Source: Nitrospirota bacterium (GTDB taxonomy: Bacteria > Nitrospirota > Nitrospiria > Nitrospirales > Nitrospiraceae). Taken from it: a stretch of DNA of 54,649 nucleotides. A program made the translations under genes and the position numbers. Under the pieces are notes generated by a model. It was given only the letters and a program-made list of their open reading frames with translations, was not told the origin of the DNA and did no database searches. Where the stretch lies: assembly GCA_030682135.1 (NCBI GenBank), contig JAUXQT010000060.1, positions 1 through 54,649 of the forward strand. The letters run 5' to 3'. Below, piece by piece: positions 1 through 8,744 of this stretch (position 1 is the stretch's first letter; each line of letters begins with the position of its first letter).

Positions 1-48
1 GACCTGCGCCTTGAAGGTCGCTCCGTGATTCCGTCTCGTTCGCTTCAT
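1..48 (-). CDS. IS3-family transposase OrfA, N-terminal fragment cut by window edge
   Basis: Read on the minus strand from an ATG at 46-48, the first 16 residues are MKRTRRNHGATFKAQV, the typical beginning of an IS3-family OrfA (the helix-turn-helix subunit that binds the element ends and joins OrfB through a programmed frameshift). A strong ribosome binding site (AAAGGAG) lies about 7 bases upstream. The gene runs out of the window, so intactness cannot be judged. The assignment rests on a short but distinctive stretch. Confidence 0.75.
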   Translation of the reverse strand, partial: MKRTRRNHGATFKAQV

Positions 49-137
49 TGCCTCGCTCCTTTCGTCGGCCACCCCTCAGCGGGGTGGGTGAAGCCAGGCT
101 ACCACTTACCACACTGTCCGAATTTCCGGAGCCCCCT
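1..137 (-). mobile_element. End of an IS3-like insertion sequence
   Basis: Upstream of the OrfA start lies a 90-base leader with a perfect 7-bp hairpin at 69-87 (CCACCCC, five-base loop, GGGGTGG). It is followed by GGAAATTCGGACAGTG on the minus strand, which resembles IS3-group termini. The exact end is inferred to lie between about 110 and 140 from the change in base composition; the other end is outside the window. Confidence 0.5.
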
Positions 138-232
138 CTAACATAAATGCCGCCAGTAGAACTGGGACTTTATTTACTGAATTTTGTCAAACTTACGAGT
201 ATCAGGAAAATCAGATAAGGCTCCAGTAACTC

Positions 233-481
233 ATGAATATTTTTTCGAGATTCCGCATCCCCGTAAAGCCTGATCCCCTGCTTCGGACGGTTGAGGGACT
301 GGTCGACGCAGCCCCCCTTCACCCCAACTCCCGCGCCAGGCTCAAGGTGCCATTGGCAGAGTTGCTGAAGTTATCGAGGATCATACCCTCTTGGAATGGC
401 TGGCGCGGAAGTGGAAGCCAACGACAAAACAAGCGCATAGATAAGAAACTCGTCCACGACGAAGTCGTCCGACCAGATTAA
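233..481 (+). CDS. Doubtful small ORF, 82 residues
   Basis: An open frame of 82 codons in the AT-rich strip next to the insertion sequence. The product is basic, has no signal peptide, membrane segment or recognisable motif, and no clear Shine-Dalgarno precedes the ATG. It may be chance, or the damaged remains of a gene disturbed by the insertion. Listed only because it fills the gap between the element and the lipoprotein gene. Confidence 0.2.
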   Translation: MNIFSRFRIPVKPDPLLRTVEGLVDAAPLHPNSRARLKVPLAELLKLSRIIPSWNGWRGSGSQRQNKRIDKKLVHDEVVRPD

Positions 482-530
482 GGAACAGGTAATTGTGGAA
501 CAGAAGTGCGACTGGACATAGGGGTGCGCC

Positions 531-962
531 ATGAAAACAGTATTTCGCTTGGTATTGTTAGCGCTAATGGTGATGAGTGTCGCTTCTTGCGTTCAACAAT
601 GGACACAAGAGGAGAAGGAAAACGCTGAACATTTCCTGAAGTCGCTGAGCCTTGTCATCGAAGATGCTTCGTACTCGAATAAAAAAGGTCCTGGCATAGT
701 GTCAACCCAGGATTTCGCAAAACACATTTCTTCGCTCCAGCGTGCCTTCGATGAGGCGAATCTTGTGCGGGACGATGTATTAGACAAGATTCATCCAGAA
801 CTAAAAAACAACTATCGCATGTATTTCCAGAAAGGTGCCGAGTTAATTATTAACGCTTGGACGAATGGGAAAAACTACGACGAAAGACAGGGATTAGCAC
901 TGATGGATTCATGGGGAGACTGGTATGAGAAAAACCGGAGTAATATCATAATTCCCCGCTAA
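531..962 (+). CDS. Hypothetical lipoprotein, 143 residues
   Basis: The product starts with a basic tip, a hydrophobic core and SVASC, a lipobox with the acylated cysteine near residue 20, so an inner- or outer-membrane-anchored lipoprotein is predicted. The mature part is charged and predicted helical, with no motif I recognise. Codon use is more AT-rich than the housekeeping genes downstream, fitting an acquired strip. It is followed at once by a Sel1-repeat remnant, so it may belong to a former secreted or envelope-associated locus. Function unknown. Confidence 0.6.
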   Translation: MKTVFRLVLLALMVMSVASCVQQWTQEEKENAEHFLKSLSLVIEDASYSNKKGPGIVSTQDFAKHISSLQRAFDEANLVRDDVLDKIHPELKNNYRMYFQKGAELIINAWTNGKNYDERQGLALMDSWGDWYEKNRSNIIIPR

Positions 963-964
963 CG

Positions 965-1183
965 TGCCTTGGGATACTGTACGCCGATGGGCGTGATGTG
1001 CCGCAGGGCGATGTGCGGGCATACATGTGGTTCAACCTCGCATCAGCTCAATCGACGGATAGCATGCAGAATGACGCAGAAAAATATCGAGATACAGTTG
1101 CCCGGTGCATGACTCCCGCTCAGGTTGCCGAAGCCCAGCGGCTCTCGCAACAGTGTCAGGCACAGCAGTTCAAGGGCTGCTGA
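965..1183 (+). pseudogene. Sel1-repeat protein, C-terminal remnant
   Basis: Reading in frame through position 998, the translation gives LGILYADGRDVPQGDVRAY followed by MWFNLASAQ. This is a typical last Sel1 repeat (a TPR-like helix pair: LGxxYxxGxGVxxDxxxAxxWxxxAA), then a usual Sel1 tail ending in a cysteine. No start or earlier repeats are present, since the upstream lipoprotein gene occupies the other frame. It is therefore best read as the 3' end of a truncated gene. A GTG at 998 could in principle start a 61-residue peptide. Confidence 0.6.
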
Positions 1184-1212
1184 GTCGGGGTCCATCGATA
1201 ATTTTAGCCATT

Positions 1213-2022
1213 ATGAAATTCACATCGATTGAACAAGAGGTTATTTTTCTCAAAGCGTCAAATGAATCAATTGGATTAATGGTTAATCATGAAGTCATTA
1301 AATTAAGTGAAGGAGATAATGGGGCTCAGGCAATATTCAAGACCTCGATCCATCAAAGGTTTTTCAACATCATTCTCGTCGATTTCCTTTCGAGGTCTGC
1401 CGAAGAGGTTACAGGGGAAAAGATTTCATCCTTGGAGGCATTAGTCAAAATATGTGAAACCCCGAACTTCAACCAACACAATTCAGTTAAGTCATTGAGG
1501 CGGGCTGTCACAGCATTCAAGAAGTGGTTGGAGCATGAGATTAAAGTGAAGGTCTGGTTTCCGTCAGTTGACCTTGGGACGAAGGTTAAGATTCAGAGGC
1601 AGGAGATCATCAAAATATGCGGAGACATATCCAAACATACTTTCTCAAGACTTCATGTAAGAGCCCGCCAGTTGAAAAGCATCCTAAAGAGGAACGGCAA
1701 GGAGGTCAGTGATGATGATGGATTATTACTGTTAGATGATTTCTACGAGAGATTTCACACTGATATTTTCACTTACCAGGGAAGTCACATTGTTGAGCAG
1801 TTAAATGGCATTCGATGGGGCATCCAAGAATATTTGCAGCCAGAGCTTAAGAGGTCAATGGTATATGAAGACTGCACCTCACCGAGATATAGGTACACCT
1901 ATCCAAATGGCGTCAAGACAGAATTTGTTAAACATTGTTACCAGACACTAATGAACGATATCCGGACGACTCCTTATATCAAGAGATTCAAAACATATAA
2001 AATACTGACACGAAGGTATTAA
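1213..2022 (+). CDS. Unknown protein, 269 residues, AT-rich
   Basis: The open frame reaches back to 1105, but the ATG at 1213 (MKFTSIEQEV) is the natural start because upstream codons overlap the Sel1 remnant. The product has no signal peptide or membrane helix. It has an alternating charged composition, a middle region rich in basic residues (around 110-175) and an aromatic C-terminus. I recognise no family. Base composition is clearly more AT-rich than genes after 3.4 kb, which suggests horizontal origin. It could be a defence or mobile-element cargo gene, but nothing in the sequence demonstrates this. Confidence 0.55.
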   Translation: MKFTSIEQEVIFLKASNESIGLMVNHEVIKLSEGDNGAQAIFKTSIHQRFFNIILVDFLSRSAEEVTGEKISSLEALVKICETPNFNQHNSVKSLRRAVTAFKKWLEHEIKVKVWFPSVDLGTKVKIQRQEIIKICGDISKHTFSRLHVRARQLKSILKRNGKEVSDDDGLLLLDDFYERFHTDIFTYQGSHIVEQLNGIRWGIQEYLQPELKRSMVYEDCTSPRYRYTYPNGVKTEFVKHCYQTLMNDIRTTPYIKRFKTYKILTRRY

Positions 2023-2214
2023 GCAATGGTGGATTCAACTTTGAAGTGCAACGGTTAACGAAGTCTTGGTATTGAAGAAGACCTCATAGGGTGACCAAAA
2101 GCCCAACGATTTTCTCGGGCGGTGGTTCAGTTTATTCATGCGAAGCCGAATACCTCGATTCAACTCTCAAGCTTGTGGATGTCGCTTACTCAGTGGTGCT
2201 GGAAGAGGCGAAGA

Positions 2215-2985
2215 ATGATTAGACTATGGTTCGTGCTAATACCGTTCCTGTTTGTATCGCCAATTCATGCCGCAGACCCTCCGTTTATCCCATTATTTGC
2301 AGGCGGTGCAGGACCCGCGGATGCGGAGTGGGCGAAGATTGGTAGTGCTGACGACTATACTTTTTACGCAAACCCCAGCACGATTCGTCACAAGGGACCT
2401 CTGGTGCAGATGTGGGTGCTGTTTGAATACAAAAGGATAAATACGGTAGCGGGCAAAACGCTTGTGTCAATGAAGCAGCAAATGGAATTCGACTGTGAGG
2501 GAGAAAAAAGCAGATACCTTGAGTCTCATGAGTACTCATCTCACATGGGAGCTGGTAAGCCAATGTATTCCGACTCGACCAGACGAAGTGAGTGGACCAC
2601 TTTCCATACAGGTAGTGTGATTCACACAGAGTGGAAATATGCGTGTGGAAAGTGGGTGAAGATTGGTGGTTCCGACATCCATACTGAGTATATGAACCTC
2701 CAGTCGGTTCATCGCGAGGGGACTCTGGTGAAAATGTGGGGGTTGCGTGACTTCAAGGCGATACAAAAATGGGGCGATCTCACGTTTTTGTCTAACAAGT
2801 CGCAATGGGAGTTCAACTGTCTTACGAGACAATACAGACTCCTTGGGAATAATTGGTACTCAGGGCAGATGGGAAATGGTGAGATGGTGAAATCCTCCAC
2901 AATAGACGCAGATAAGTGGGAACTAGTCAGTTCAGGCGATTGGAGTCAAAATCAATGGAGCATTGCATGTGGGGAACAGCAGTAA
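2215..2985 (+). CDS. Exported protein with two tandem surface-adhesin-E-like domains
   Basis: The frame is open from 2122, but the ATG at 2215 gives a proper signal peptide (MIRLWFVLIPFLFVSPIHA). The mature protein contains two related halves. Each begins W-x-K-I-G with a tyrosine soon after, then a V-x-MW segment (about residues 43-75 and 146-180), and each ends in a W-x(n)-ACG/CGE motif. This is the layout of small surface-adhesin E-like domains common in beta-proteobacteria and Nitrospira. The internal duplication is visible directly; the name comes from memory of the family. Probably periplasmic or surface located, role unknown. Confidence 0.6.
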   Translation: MIRLWFVLIPFLFVSPIHAADPPFIPLFAGGAGPADAEWAKIGSADDYTFYANPSTIRHKGPLVQMWVLFEYKRINTVAGKTLVSMKQQMEFDCEGEKSRYLESHEYSSHMGAGKPMYSDSTRRSEWTTFHTGSVIHTEWKYACGKWVKIGGSDIHTEYMNLQSVHREGTLVKMWGLRDFKAIQKWGDLTFLSNKSQWEFNCLTRQYRLLGNNWYSGQMGNGEMVKSSTIDADKWELVSSGDWSQNQWSIACGEQQ

Positions 2986-3060
2986 ACTGTCAGAAAACTT
3001 TTTCAATGACACGACTTCTGAATGTCATGACTATGGAAACGTTTTCAGCACGGATGAGTT

Positions 3061-3120
3061 ATGGATTCTGTCTATGTAACAACGAGGGGTGGGATTGTCA
3101 TTCCAGCTCGACTTCGCTGA
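3061..3120 (+). pseudogene. AbrB/MazE-type antitoxin remnant
   Basis: The 19-codon frame reads MDSVYVTTRGGIVIPARLR and then stops. This matches the N-terminal swapped-hairpin strand of AbrB/SpoVT-like antitoxins (usual form V-T-x-K/R-G-Q-I-V-I-P-A-K-L-R). A full-length protein of about 75-85 residues would continue with R-K-x-G-I, but the frame ends with TGA and no continuation is seen in other frames. It appears to be a degraded toxin-antitoxin remnant. Confidence 0.5.
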
Positions 3121-3371
3121 CCCCTACCGCGTGCACCAATTTCCTGACTCGCTGCATAAGGAATCGCCGACCGTCCTTCGCTACGCGCATCGAGGAACCA
3201 CGTTCCTATGATGTTCCCTCCAAGCTTTCTTGCTATATCTTCAGGGATGGGGGCTGATTGATCTTCCACTGCGCGCGTCCAACGAGGGGAGTCCGCGACC
3301 GCGCGTTGCGCGAGCACAGAATACCCTCAGCCCAGGTCCACGTCTTCACTCCATTCACCCACCCTAGGGAG

Positions 3372-3463
3372 GGAGTGGCCAGGCTGGCCTTCACTGCGCG
3401 CATTGAGGGACCACTGCTTCATCGTGGGGCCTCAGCGAGCAAGAAGGATGGCCTGGCCACTCC
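3372..3463. repeat. Inverted repeat abutting the M20 peptidase stop codon
   Basis: GGAGTGGCCAGGC at 3372-3384 is matched by its exact reverse complement at 3451-3463, enclosing 66 bases. The right arm touches the stop codon (3464-3466) of the minus-strand gene, so it lies directly downstream of it. It could act as a terminator or be a relic of a palindromic element. There is no U-tract that would identify a classic terminator. Confidence 0.5.
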
Positions 3464-4834
3464 TCACCTCTTCCCCATCTTCGCCAGCTCTTCAAAATAA
3501 TGCGCGAAGGCCTTCATCCCGCTGGAGGCCTGGCCCCAGTCGAAGTATTCGTTCGGCGCATGGTACCCATGCTCGGGCAGACTCAAGCCCATAAACAGGA
3601 TCGGGACCTTCCAGGCCTTCTGCATCGTCACTACTGCGCCGATGGATCCGCCTTCGCGAATGAAGGCCGGTTCTTTTCCAAATCCCGCCTTCGCCGCCCG
3701 CTTCACACAATCGACATAGGGCCCGTCGAAGCTGCCCTTGAAGGGGTGCAGCATGCCCTCCTTCTCCACCTTCACATTCGGATTGATCTTGGCCACGTGG
3801 CGCTTGAGCAAGGCAAAGGCCTTCTCCGGAGTTTGATTCGGCACCAGTCTCATACTCACTTTGAGTTCGCCGTGGCCCGGCACGATCGTTTTTACGCCAG
3901 GCCCTTGATAGCCGCCGGTGAGGCCATGCACCTCGAACGTCGGCGCGGCCCAGATCCGGCGCATGATCTCAGCAGGATCGTTGGTGCGCAACGACTGAAA
4001 TCCGTAAGCCTGCTTGAAGCTCTTGACCTGAAAACCCGATGCGAGGAAACTCTTGATCTCCGCCTTGGTCGGCTCGACCACATCCTGATAGAAGCCGGGA
4101 ATCTTCACCTTGCCGCTCTTGGCATCGACGCAGGCATGCGCGACCTCCATCAATTCCGCGAGCGGATTCCGCGCCGCGCCTCCGGTCACACCCGAATGGG
4201 CGTCTTTTGTGCCCGTGCGCAGCGTGAGTCGTGCGCCCAAGAGGCCGCGCAAACCATAGGGCATGGCGGGCTTTCCTTTGGCGAGCCAGATGGTATCCGA
4301 CACGACGACGGAGTCCGGCCGAGGAATCGCCGCGCGGTTCTTCATCCCAGCTGCGAAATGAGGACTGCCGATTTCCTCTTCCAGCTCCCAGAGAAACCGG
4401 ATATTGATCGGCAGTCCCTGCTCGATAGCGTACCGTGCGCCGAACAGGGCCGACAGCGCCGGCCCCTTGTCGTCCGTCGCGCCACGGCCATGGTACAGGC
4501 CGTTCTCGTTTTTGAACGCAAAGGGCGCTTGCTTCCATTCCGGCTCCTGGGCCGGCTGCACATCCATATGGTTATAGATAGTGACCGTCGGATGCTGGGC
4601 GCCGGTTATCCAGCCGCCTGATACGATCGGATAACCGCCGGTCTCCACGATCTGCGTCTCAGCCCCCAAGTCCGTGAGGACCTGCCGCGCGACATCCGCC
4701 ATGCTCCTCATATCTGGAGCCTTCGCCGGGTCCATGCTGATCGAAGGAATCTCCACCATCTGACCAAGCAGATCTTCAAATCGTCTGCGGATCTCTGTCA
4801 CATAAATATCAAGTTGTCGGTCGTTCACGCTCAT
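3464..4834 (-). CDS. M20-family dipeptidase/peptidase
   Basis: A cytoplasmic di-zinc aminoacylase/dipeptidase of 456 residues, a usual family length. The ATG at 4832-4834 is preceded by a perfect AGGAGG eight bases upstream; the longer open frame to 4882 lacks this support. Metal-site motifs are all present: NHMDVQP (His about 89), GRGATDDKGP (bridging Asp about 121), ELEEEIGS (catalytic and ligand Glu about 153-154) and HAPNEY near the C-terminus (His about 425). A lid/dimerisation domain lies between about 190 and 310 (HGLTGGYQGPG). Substrate is not fixed by the sequence. The gene stands alone, divergent from the OB-fold gene. Confidence 0.9.
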   Translation of the reverse strand: MSVNDRQLDIYVTEIRRRFEDLLGQMVEIPSISMDPAKAPDMRSMADVARQVLTDLGAETQIVETGGYPIVSGGWITGAQHPTVTIYNHMDVQPAQEPEWKQAPFAFKNENGLYHGRGATDDKGPALSALFGARYAIEQGLPINIRFLWELEEEIGSPHFAAGMKNRAAIPRPDSVVVSDTIWLAKGKPAMPYGLRGLLGARLTLRTGTKDAHSGVTGGAARNPLAELMEVAHACVDAKSGKVKIPGFYQDVVEPTKAEIKSFLASGFQVKSFKQAYGFQSLRTNDPAEIMRRIWAAPTFEVHGLTGGYQGPGVKTIVPGHGELKVSMRLVPNQTPEKAFALLKRHVAKINPNVKVEKEGMLHPFKGSFDGPYVDCVKRAAKAGFGKEPAFIREGGSIGAVVTMQKAWKVPILFMGLSLPEHGYHAPNEYFDWGQASSGMKAFAHYFEELAKMGKR

Positions 4835-4978
4835 TGTCGGTCCTCCTGAAAGATGCCGCGGATTATACCGACTGTATCCCAACTACGAAAGAGATGGTCC
4901 TTCCGCAACAGTGCGAACCGCGACGGCAAGAATGGTAGAATGGCACCGCCTATGACCATCGAATGGTTCGACACACAC

Positions 4979-5428
4979 ATGCGAGCGGTTTCGATCTTCA
5001 TCGCCCTCTGGTTAAGCTGGACTGCACTGCCATCCGCGACTCTCGCCGCTGACCCCATCACGGTTCGAGAGATCCTGGACGAGCCGAGCCGTTTTCACCT
5101 TCGGCAGGTGATACTCCAAGGCACCGTTCGGAACGTGCAGCCCCTCGATCCCTATACGCTGCCGGCCGGCACCACCTGTTACGGCGCCTACCTCTTCTAT
5201 TTAGAAGACGAGACGGCTTCGATCAATGTGGCGTCGTTTGGCCGCTGCGGGCTCCCGACGGTCAAAGATCCCGACGTGGAAGAGGGCACACGCATCGAAC
5301 TCCACGCGACAGTCCAGGCGCCAAGCCACGGTGGCTACTATCTGAGTTTCCAGGGAGTCGCGGTAGCAGGAGAACGAGAGGGTGTAGTCCAAGCAGTCGC
5401 TGACCGGATTACCCCGCTGCTCGAGTAG
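4979..5428 (+). CDS. Exported OB-fold protein
   Basis: With the ATG at 4979 the product (149 residues) begins with a signal peptide, MRAVSIFIALWLSW then an ALPSATLAA cleavage region. ATGs at 4952 and 4940 would only lengthen the n-region. The mature part reads I-T-V-R-E-I-L-D, then HLRQVILQGTVRNVQP, a cysteine pair around CYGAYLF and CGLP, and a terminal EGTRIELHATVQ strand. This is the beta-strand pattern of a small OB fold as found in periplasmic BOF/YgiW-like and tRNA-anti-like proteins. Role unknown. The stop codon is immediately followed by a dispersed palindromic element. Confidence 0.65.
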   Translation: MRAVSIFIALWLSWTALPSATLAADPITVREILDEPSRFHLRQVILQGTVRNVQPLDPYTLPAGTTCYGAYLFYLEDETASINVASFGRCGLPTVKDPDVEEGTRIELHATVQAPSHGGYYLSFQGVAVAGEREGVVQAVADRITPLLE

Positions 5429-5597
5429 CAGGATGCTGAAACAGTCCGCCAGCGTCGTTCTCGCATCGTTCAGACCCTCAACGTACCCCGGAGGGTACGC
5501 CTCGGCCCTTCACTCGCTGCTGCCTTGCCTGTGGAAAGGCGCGTCTTGGCGCGCCAGGGTTGGGCGGGTGAGAAGTCTGGCCTGTTTGAGCATCCTG
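5429..5597 (-). repeat. Dispersed palindromic element, copy 1 (long form)
   Basis: Bounded by CAGGATGCT at 5429-5437 and its reverse complement AGCATCCTG at 5589-5597. The core hairpin is CGTACCC-CGGA-GGGTACG. Relative to most copies it is in reverse orientation and carries a roughly 47-base extension (with GGCGCG/CGCGCC) shared only with the copy at 34431-34600. It begins directly after the TAG stop (5426-5428) of the OB-fold gene. Confidence 0.85.
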
Positions 5598-5644
5598 ACG
5601 TGATACAGTAGTTTTCCTGTAGCGACTAGGCAAGGATTTCACAC

Positions 5645-6556
5645 ATGATCATCCCGTCACAAACGAGAATCGGTTGGATCGGCACAGGCGTGATGGGATC
5701 GTCGATGTGCGGCCATCTGCTCCGAGCGGGATATCCTGTCACCCTCCACAGCCGCACAAAATCCAAAGCCATAGCGCTGCTGAACATCGGCGCGACCTGG
5801 GCCGAGAATCCAAAAGCAGTCGCCGCTGAATCGGATCTGCTGTTCACGATGGTGGGATTTCCCCAGGACGTGCGGACCGTCTATTTCGGCGAAGATGGAA
5901 TCCTTGCCGGCGCACAACCAGGCAGGGTGCTCGTCGATATGACGACGACGGACCCATCCCTCAGCCGCGAGATCGCCGAACGTGCAACGGCCAAGGGGCT
6001 CTCAGCGATCGATGCCCCTGTATCCGGTGGCGACGTCGGCGCGCGCAACGCCACCCTCTCGATCATGGTGGGAGGCGACCGTGAAGCCGTGCAAACCGTG
6101 ATGCCGCTCTTCGAGCTGTTGGGGAAAAAGATCGTACACCAGGGAGGGCCTGGCACCGGACAGCAGACGAAACTCTGTAACCAGATTGTGATCGCCGGCA
6201 CGATGATCGGTGTCTGCGAGAGTCTGCTCTATGGCTACAAGGCGGGACTCGATCTGAACAAGATGCTGGACTCCATCCGTGGCGGAGCCGCCGCCTGTTG
6301 GACGCTGGATCATCTCGCGCCTCGTATTCTGCAACGCAACTTCGATCCGGGATTTTTCGTCGAGCATTTCGTCAAAGATATGGGCCTCGCGCTGGAGGAA
6401 TCGAAACGGATGGGGCTTGCCCTGCCGGGTCTTACCTTGGTACACCAGCTCTACCAGACCGTCCAACAGCTCGGGCATGGCAGGAGCGGAACCCACGCGC
6501 TCATCCTGGCCCTTGAAGACCTCAGCGATGTCCACGGGAATATGACGCCGAAATGA
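5645..6556 (+). CDS. NAD(P)-dependent beta-hydroxyacid dehydrogenase family protein
   Basis: A 303-residue cytosolic oxidoreductase of the 3-hydroxyisobutyrate dehydrogenase / glyoxylate (tartronate-semialdehyde) reductase family. The N-terminal Rossmann fold shows [13 protein letters not shown] (residues 9-21) followed by HSRTKSK, where an Arg/Ser-containing loop hints at NADPH preference. The substrate-binding signature DAPVSGG starts at Asp123. The catalytic lysine is Lys176 in QQTKLCNQ. The all-helical C-terminal dimerisation domain is complete. Related enzymes reduce glyoxylate or succinate semialdehyde; the exact substrate cannot be read. It overlaps the next lipoprotein gene by 4 bases, so the two are probably co-transcribed. 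Confidence 0.85.
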   Translation: MIIPSQTRIGWIGTGVMGSSMCGHLLRAGYPVTLHSRTKSKAIALLNIGATWAENPKAVAAESDLLFTMVGFPQDVRTVYFGEDGILAGAQPGRVLVDMTTTDPSLSREIAERATAKGLSAIDAPVSGGDVGARNATLSIMVGGDREAVQTVMPLFELLGKKIVHQGGPGTGQQTKLCNQIVIAGTMIGVCESLLYGYKAGLDLNKMLDSIRGGAAACWTLDHLAPRILQRNFDPGFFVEHFVKDMGLALEESKRMGLALPGLTLVHQLYQTVQQLGHGRSGTHALILALEDLSDVHGNMTPK

Positions 6557-7254
6557 ATACTCCATCATACATAGCGCTGGCCCTTTCGTTACTCCTCACT
6601 GGCTGTGCAAGCAGCCAAGGCCTCCATCTTGATTCCCTCCAACAGACGCTGAACAATGAAGAGGCTCGCTTCGTCGGTGCTCAGCCATCAACATCGGCGG
6701 TACCCCCCCCGACCAGACAAGGGCCTCCAAAATTGGGGCTTTATGTCATGCCAACGGGATTCCTTCACCATGAGTTCGAGTGGACCGATGCCGATCGGGA
6801 ATCCCTGTTGGCCTGGACCAACGAATTACAACGCGACCGCCTCATCAGCGGCGCCTCCTTCATCCACATCGCGTCGATCAAGGGGAATCAACTGGTACAG
6901 TTACGAGAATCAGCTATACGACAGGGCCTGGATCTCTTGCTCATCGTGGATGGCGCCGCAACCGTCGATCGTTATAACAACTATAAGGGCCTCTTATTGT
7001 ACTGGACGATCCTTGGGACCTATTTCGCTCACGGCACTCACAGCGATGCCCTCTGTCTCGTGCGAGCGGCCTTGTGGGATGTGCGTGGAGAAGCCAAGCT
7101 GGCGCAGGAAGAGGCACAGGGATCGTCGAAGATCGTCGGACCAGCCACACGAGTGGACGATCGCGATGGGGTCACCGCAGCACGCCGACAGGCGCTGACC
7201 AAACTGATGGAGAAACTGCGAGAGACCGTTGCCAGGACCGGAGGCGGACGCTAA
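6553..7254 (+). CDS. Hypothetical lipoprotein, 233 residues
   Basis: The start codon overlaps the stop of the dehydrogenase gene (ATGA). The N-terminus [18 protein letters not shown] is a clear lipoprotein signal with cysteine 18 as the lipidated residue. A proline-rich linker follows (about 45-60), then a mixed alpha/beta domain containing [19 protein letters not shown]. That pattern resembles the sugar-binding-like domains of rhombosortase- or DUF-type envelope lipoproteins in Nitrospira, but I cannot name it. A hydrophobic stretch around 138-155 may be buried or membrane contacting. Confidence 0.65.
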   Translation: MNTPSYIALALSLLLTGCASSQGLHLDSLQQTLNNEEARFVGAQPSTSAVPPPTRQGPPKLGLYVMPTGFLHHEFEWTDADRESLLAWTNELQRDRLISGASFIHIASIKGNQLVQLRESAIRQGLDLLLIVDGAATVDRYNNYKGLLLYWTILGTYFAHGTHSDALCLVRAALWDVRGEAKLAQEEAQGSSKIVGPATRVDDRDGVTAARRQALTKLMEKLRETVARTGGGR

Positions 7255-7260
7255 CAAACA

Positions 7261-7740
7261 CTATTTTCGTGGCTCGCCCAACAGGCACCACAAACGCCTG
7301 GTTCCTGATTTCTGATCGGTCACCGGTTCACCGCTGAAGAAACTGATCTGCCAGGACACCATGTCGTCGGTGGGGTGCGGCGTCGCCGTCCAATAGATCT
7401 CCGACTTGATGTTGGAGAAGGGATGGCCGGCCGGCAACGCCGGGTCATGCTGAGAGGCATCGATCAAGGTCTTAAGTTCGTCCACAGACGGTGCGCGCCA
7501 GCCCTTCTGCCCGCCGACTTCTTTCGTTGCACAACGAGCCACTGACGCCCCCCACACATCGTGCTCCCGGTCCGGCTCCTGTTCCCAAATCAGACCGGTG
7601 CTGTTGTCCTTCACTGCGGCACCCTGTAAGACCAACGTGAATCGAGAAGAAACAGTGGAGTCGGCTGCCGTGGCCTGACCGGGCAACAGCATCATGCCCA
7701 ATAGGATGAGACAAGCTCGAACGGCTCGCAGACTTCGCAT
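7261..7740 (-). CDS. Exported DUF1566 (Lcl C-terminal) domain protein
   Basis: The ATG at 7738-7740 gives a 159-residue protein with a signal peptide (MRSLRAVRACLILLGMML to about residue 26). The mature domain shows the DUF1566/Lcl pattern: DNSTGLIWEQEP, a tryptophan, cysteine and alanine motif, GWRAPSVDELKTLID, then IYWTAT and a terminal RRLWCLLG strand. Proteins with this lectin-like domain are usually exported; biochemical function is unknown. The open frame continues to 8289 upstream, but that part is the antisense-frame shadow of the neighbouring membrane protein gene. Confidence 0.75.
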   Translation of the reverse strand: MRSLRAVRACLILLGMMLLPGQATAADSTVSSRFTLVLQGAAVKDNSTGLIWEQEPDREHDVWGASVARCATKEVGGQKGWRAPSVDELKTLIDASQHDPALPAGHPFSNIKSEIYWTATPHPTDDMVSWQISFFSGEPVTDQKSGTRRLWCLLGEPRK

Positions 7741-7799
7741 GTTCGTACCTTCTTGATCGAGGTCTATGGTAAGAGAGTTTCTGCGGGCGCGCAAGCTGG

Positions 7800-8543
7800 T
7801 TACGGTGAGAGCCGCCGGTATTGTTTGAAGAGAAGCAGTCCGCCCCATGCAAACGAGACCAGCATCAGAAGAATGCCGACGTTGTAGGCAAGGTGAGCCA
7901 GACGATGGTCGTACTCCAGCCAACCCAACATGGTCAGGATATTGTTCCAGTCGTGCCCGTCCGTTTCTTTTCCCGTCACGCCGCCAAGGAGCATGAGATC
8001 CAGGGCCCGCGCATCGTTGATATAGGGGGCGATATCCATGAAGCTTTCCGCTGTCCACCAGAGAGCTACTGACGCACCGAAGGGATCGCGAGTCTTGAGG
8101 AGAAAGGTACCAAGGCAGACGAGCGGCATCAAGATCTGACCGAGACTTCCTCCCAGGATCATCATGAACCGTCCCAGGGGGATAAACAGAAGATGGCCTG
8201 CTTCGTGGAACGGCAGATTGATCAGATGGAGGAACGACTCCCCTGTATAGTTGGTTTCGAGCGGCGTGACGATAAAGGCTCGACCCCACCAGAGCAATAA
8301 CAGAAATACCGCCACTCGTCCGGCAAACGTCATCGAGTCGGTCGGCCGATCCGATTCAATGAGCCATTCTTTGGCAAAAGCCACCCAGTGCGATCGATTC
8401 CGCAACACAAGCTGTCGTTGCGTCTGGGGTAGCGGCCGATACTTTACAAAGATGATTCCGCACTTCACACATTCTGTCGCTCCGTCAGGCCGATCAGCCT
8501 GACACTTGGGACAGAAGATCATGGGGGTGATCGTGGAGGCCAT
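7800..8543 (-). CDS. Zinc-ribbon integral membrane protein with HExxH motif (M50-like)
   Basis: The N-terminus carries a rubredoxin-like zinc ribbon (FCPKCQADRP, then ECVKCGIIF). After a soluble linker there are several hydrophobic segments. One is preceded by LPFHEAGHLLFIPLGRF, an HEAGH metal-binding motif at about residues 116-120, followed by further membrane helices and a C-terminal helix. This is the arrangement of divergent M50-type membrane metallopeptidases, but the second metal site (LDG) seen in true site-2 proteases is not obvious, so proteolysis is inferred. GTG at 8549 and ATG at 8522 are alternative starts. Confidence 0.6.
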   Translation of the reverse strand: MASTITPMIFCPKCQADRPDGATECVKCGIIFVKYRPLPQTQRQLVLRNRSHWVAFAKEWLIESDRPTDSMTFAGRVAVFLLLLWWGRAFIVTPLETNYTGESFLHLINLPFHEAGHLLFIPLGRFMMILGGSLGQILMPLVCLGTFLLKTRDPFGASVALWWTAESFMDIAPYINDARALDLMLLGGVTGKETDGHDWNNILTMLGWLEYDHRLAHLAYNVGILLMLVSFAWGGLLLFKQYRRLSP

Positions 8544-8618
8544 AGCCACACTGTAGAACCGACTGCGCCACCGGACAAGAAAATCTCTGGATTGATCAAG
8601 CCACTAAATGGTGTCTTT

Positions 8619-8744
8619 GCCGGCTGCTCAAACAGACCGTCAGCAAGGCCGCAGCGAGTGAAGACCGGAGGCGTACCCTCAGGGGTACGTTGAGGATCTG
8701 AACGATGCGAGAACGACGCTGGCGCGTCTGTTTCAGCAGCCGGC
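8619..8744 (+). repeat. Dispersed palindromic element, copy 2
   Basis: Ends are GCCGGCTGCTCAAACAGAC (8619-8637) and its reverse complement with one mismatch (8726-8744). The core contains GCGTACCCTCAGGGGTACG and ends in GAGAACGACGCTGG. The outer GCCGGC replaces the commoner CAGGAT, with matching changes on both ends. The minus-strand stop codon of the site-2 protease gene (8744-8746) starts at its last base. Confidence 0.85.

Larger units (their letters stand above)
2986..3463. other. Gene-poor spacer with remnants and an inverted repeat
   Basis: This 478-base stretch holds no convincing intact gene. It contains an AbrB-like remnant at 3061-3120, GC-rich low-complexity DNA around 3260-3320, and an inverted repeat at 3372-3463 that ends against the stop codon of the M20 peptidase gene. 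Short open frames on both strands show no family resemblance. Confidence 0.6.

Noticed and set aside
3500-4621. 373-codon plus-strand frame over the M20 peptidase gene
   Set aside because: The minus strand has every metal-site motif and a perfect ribosome site; this frame is an antisense artefact.
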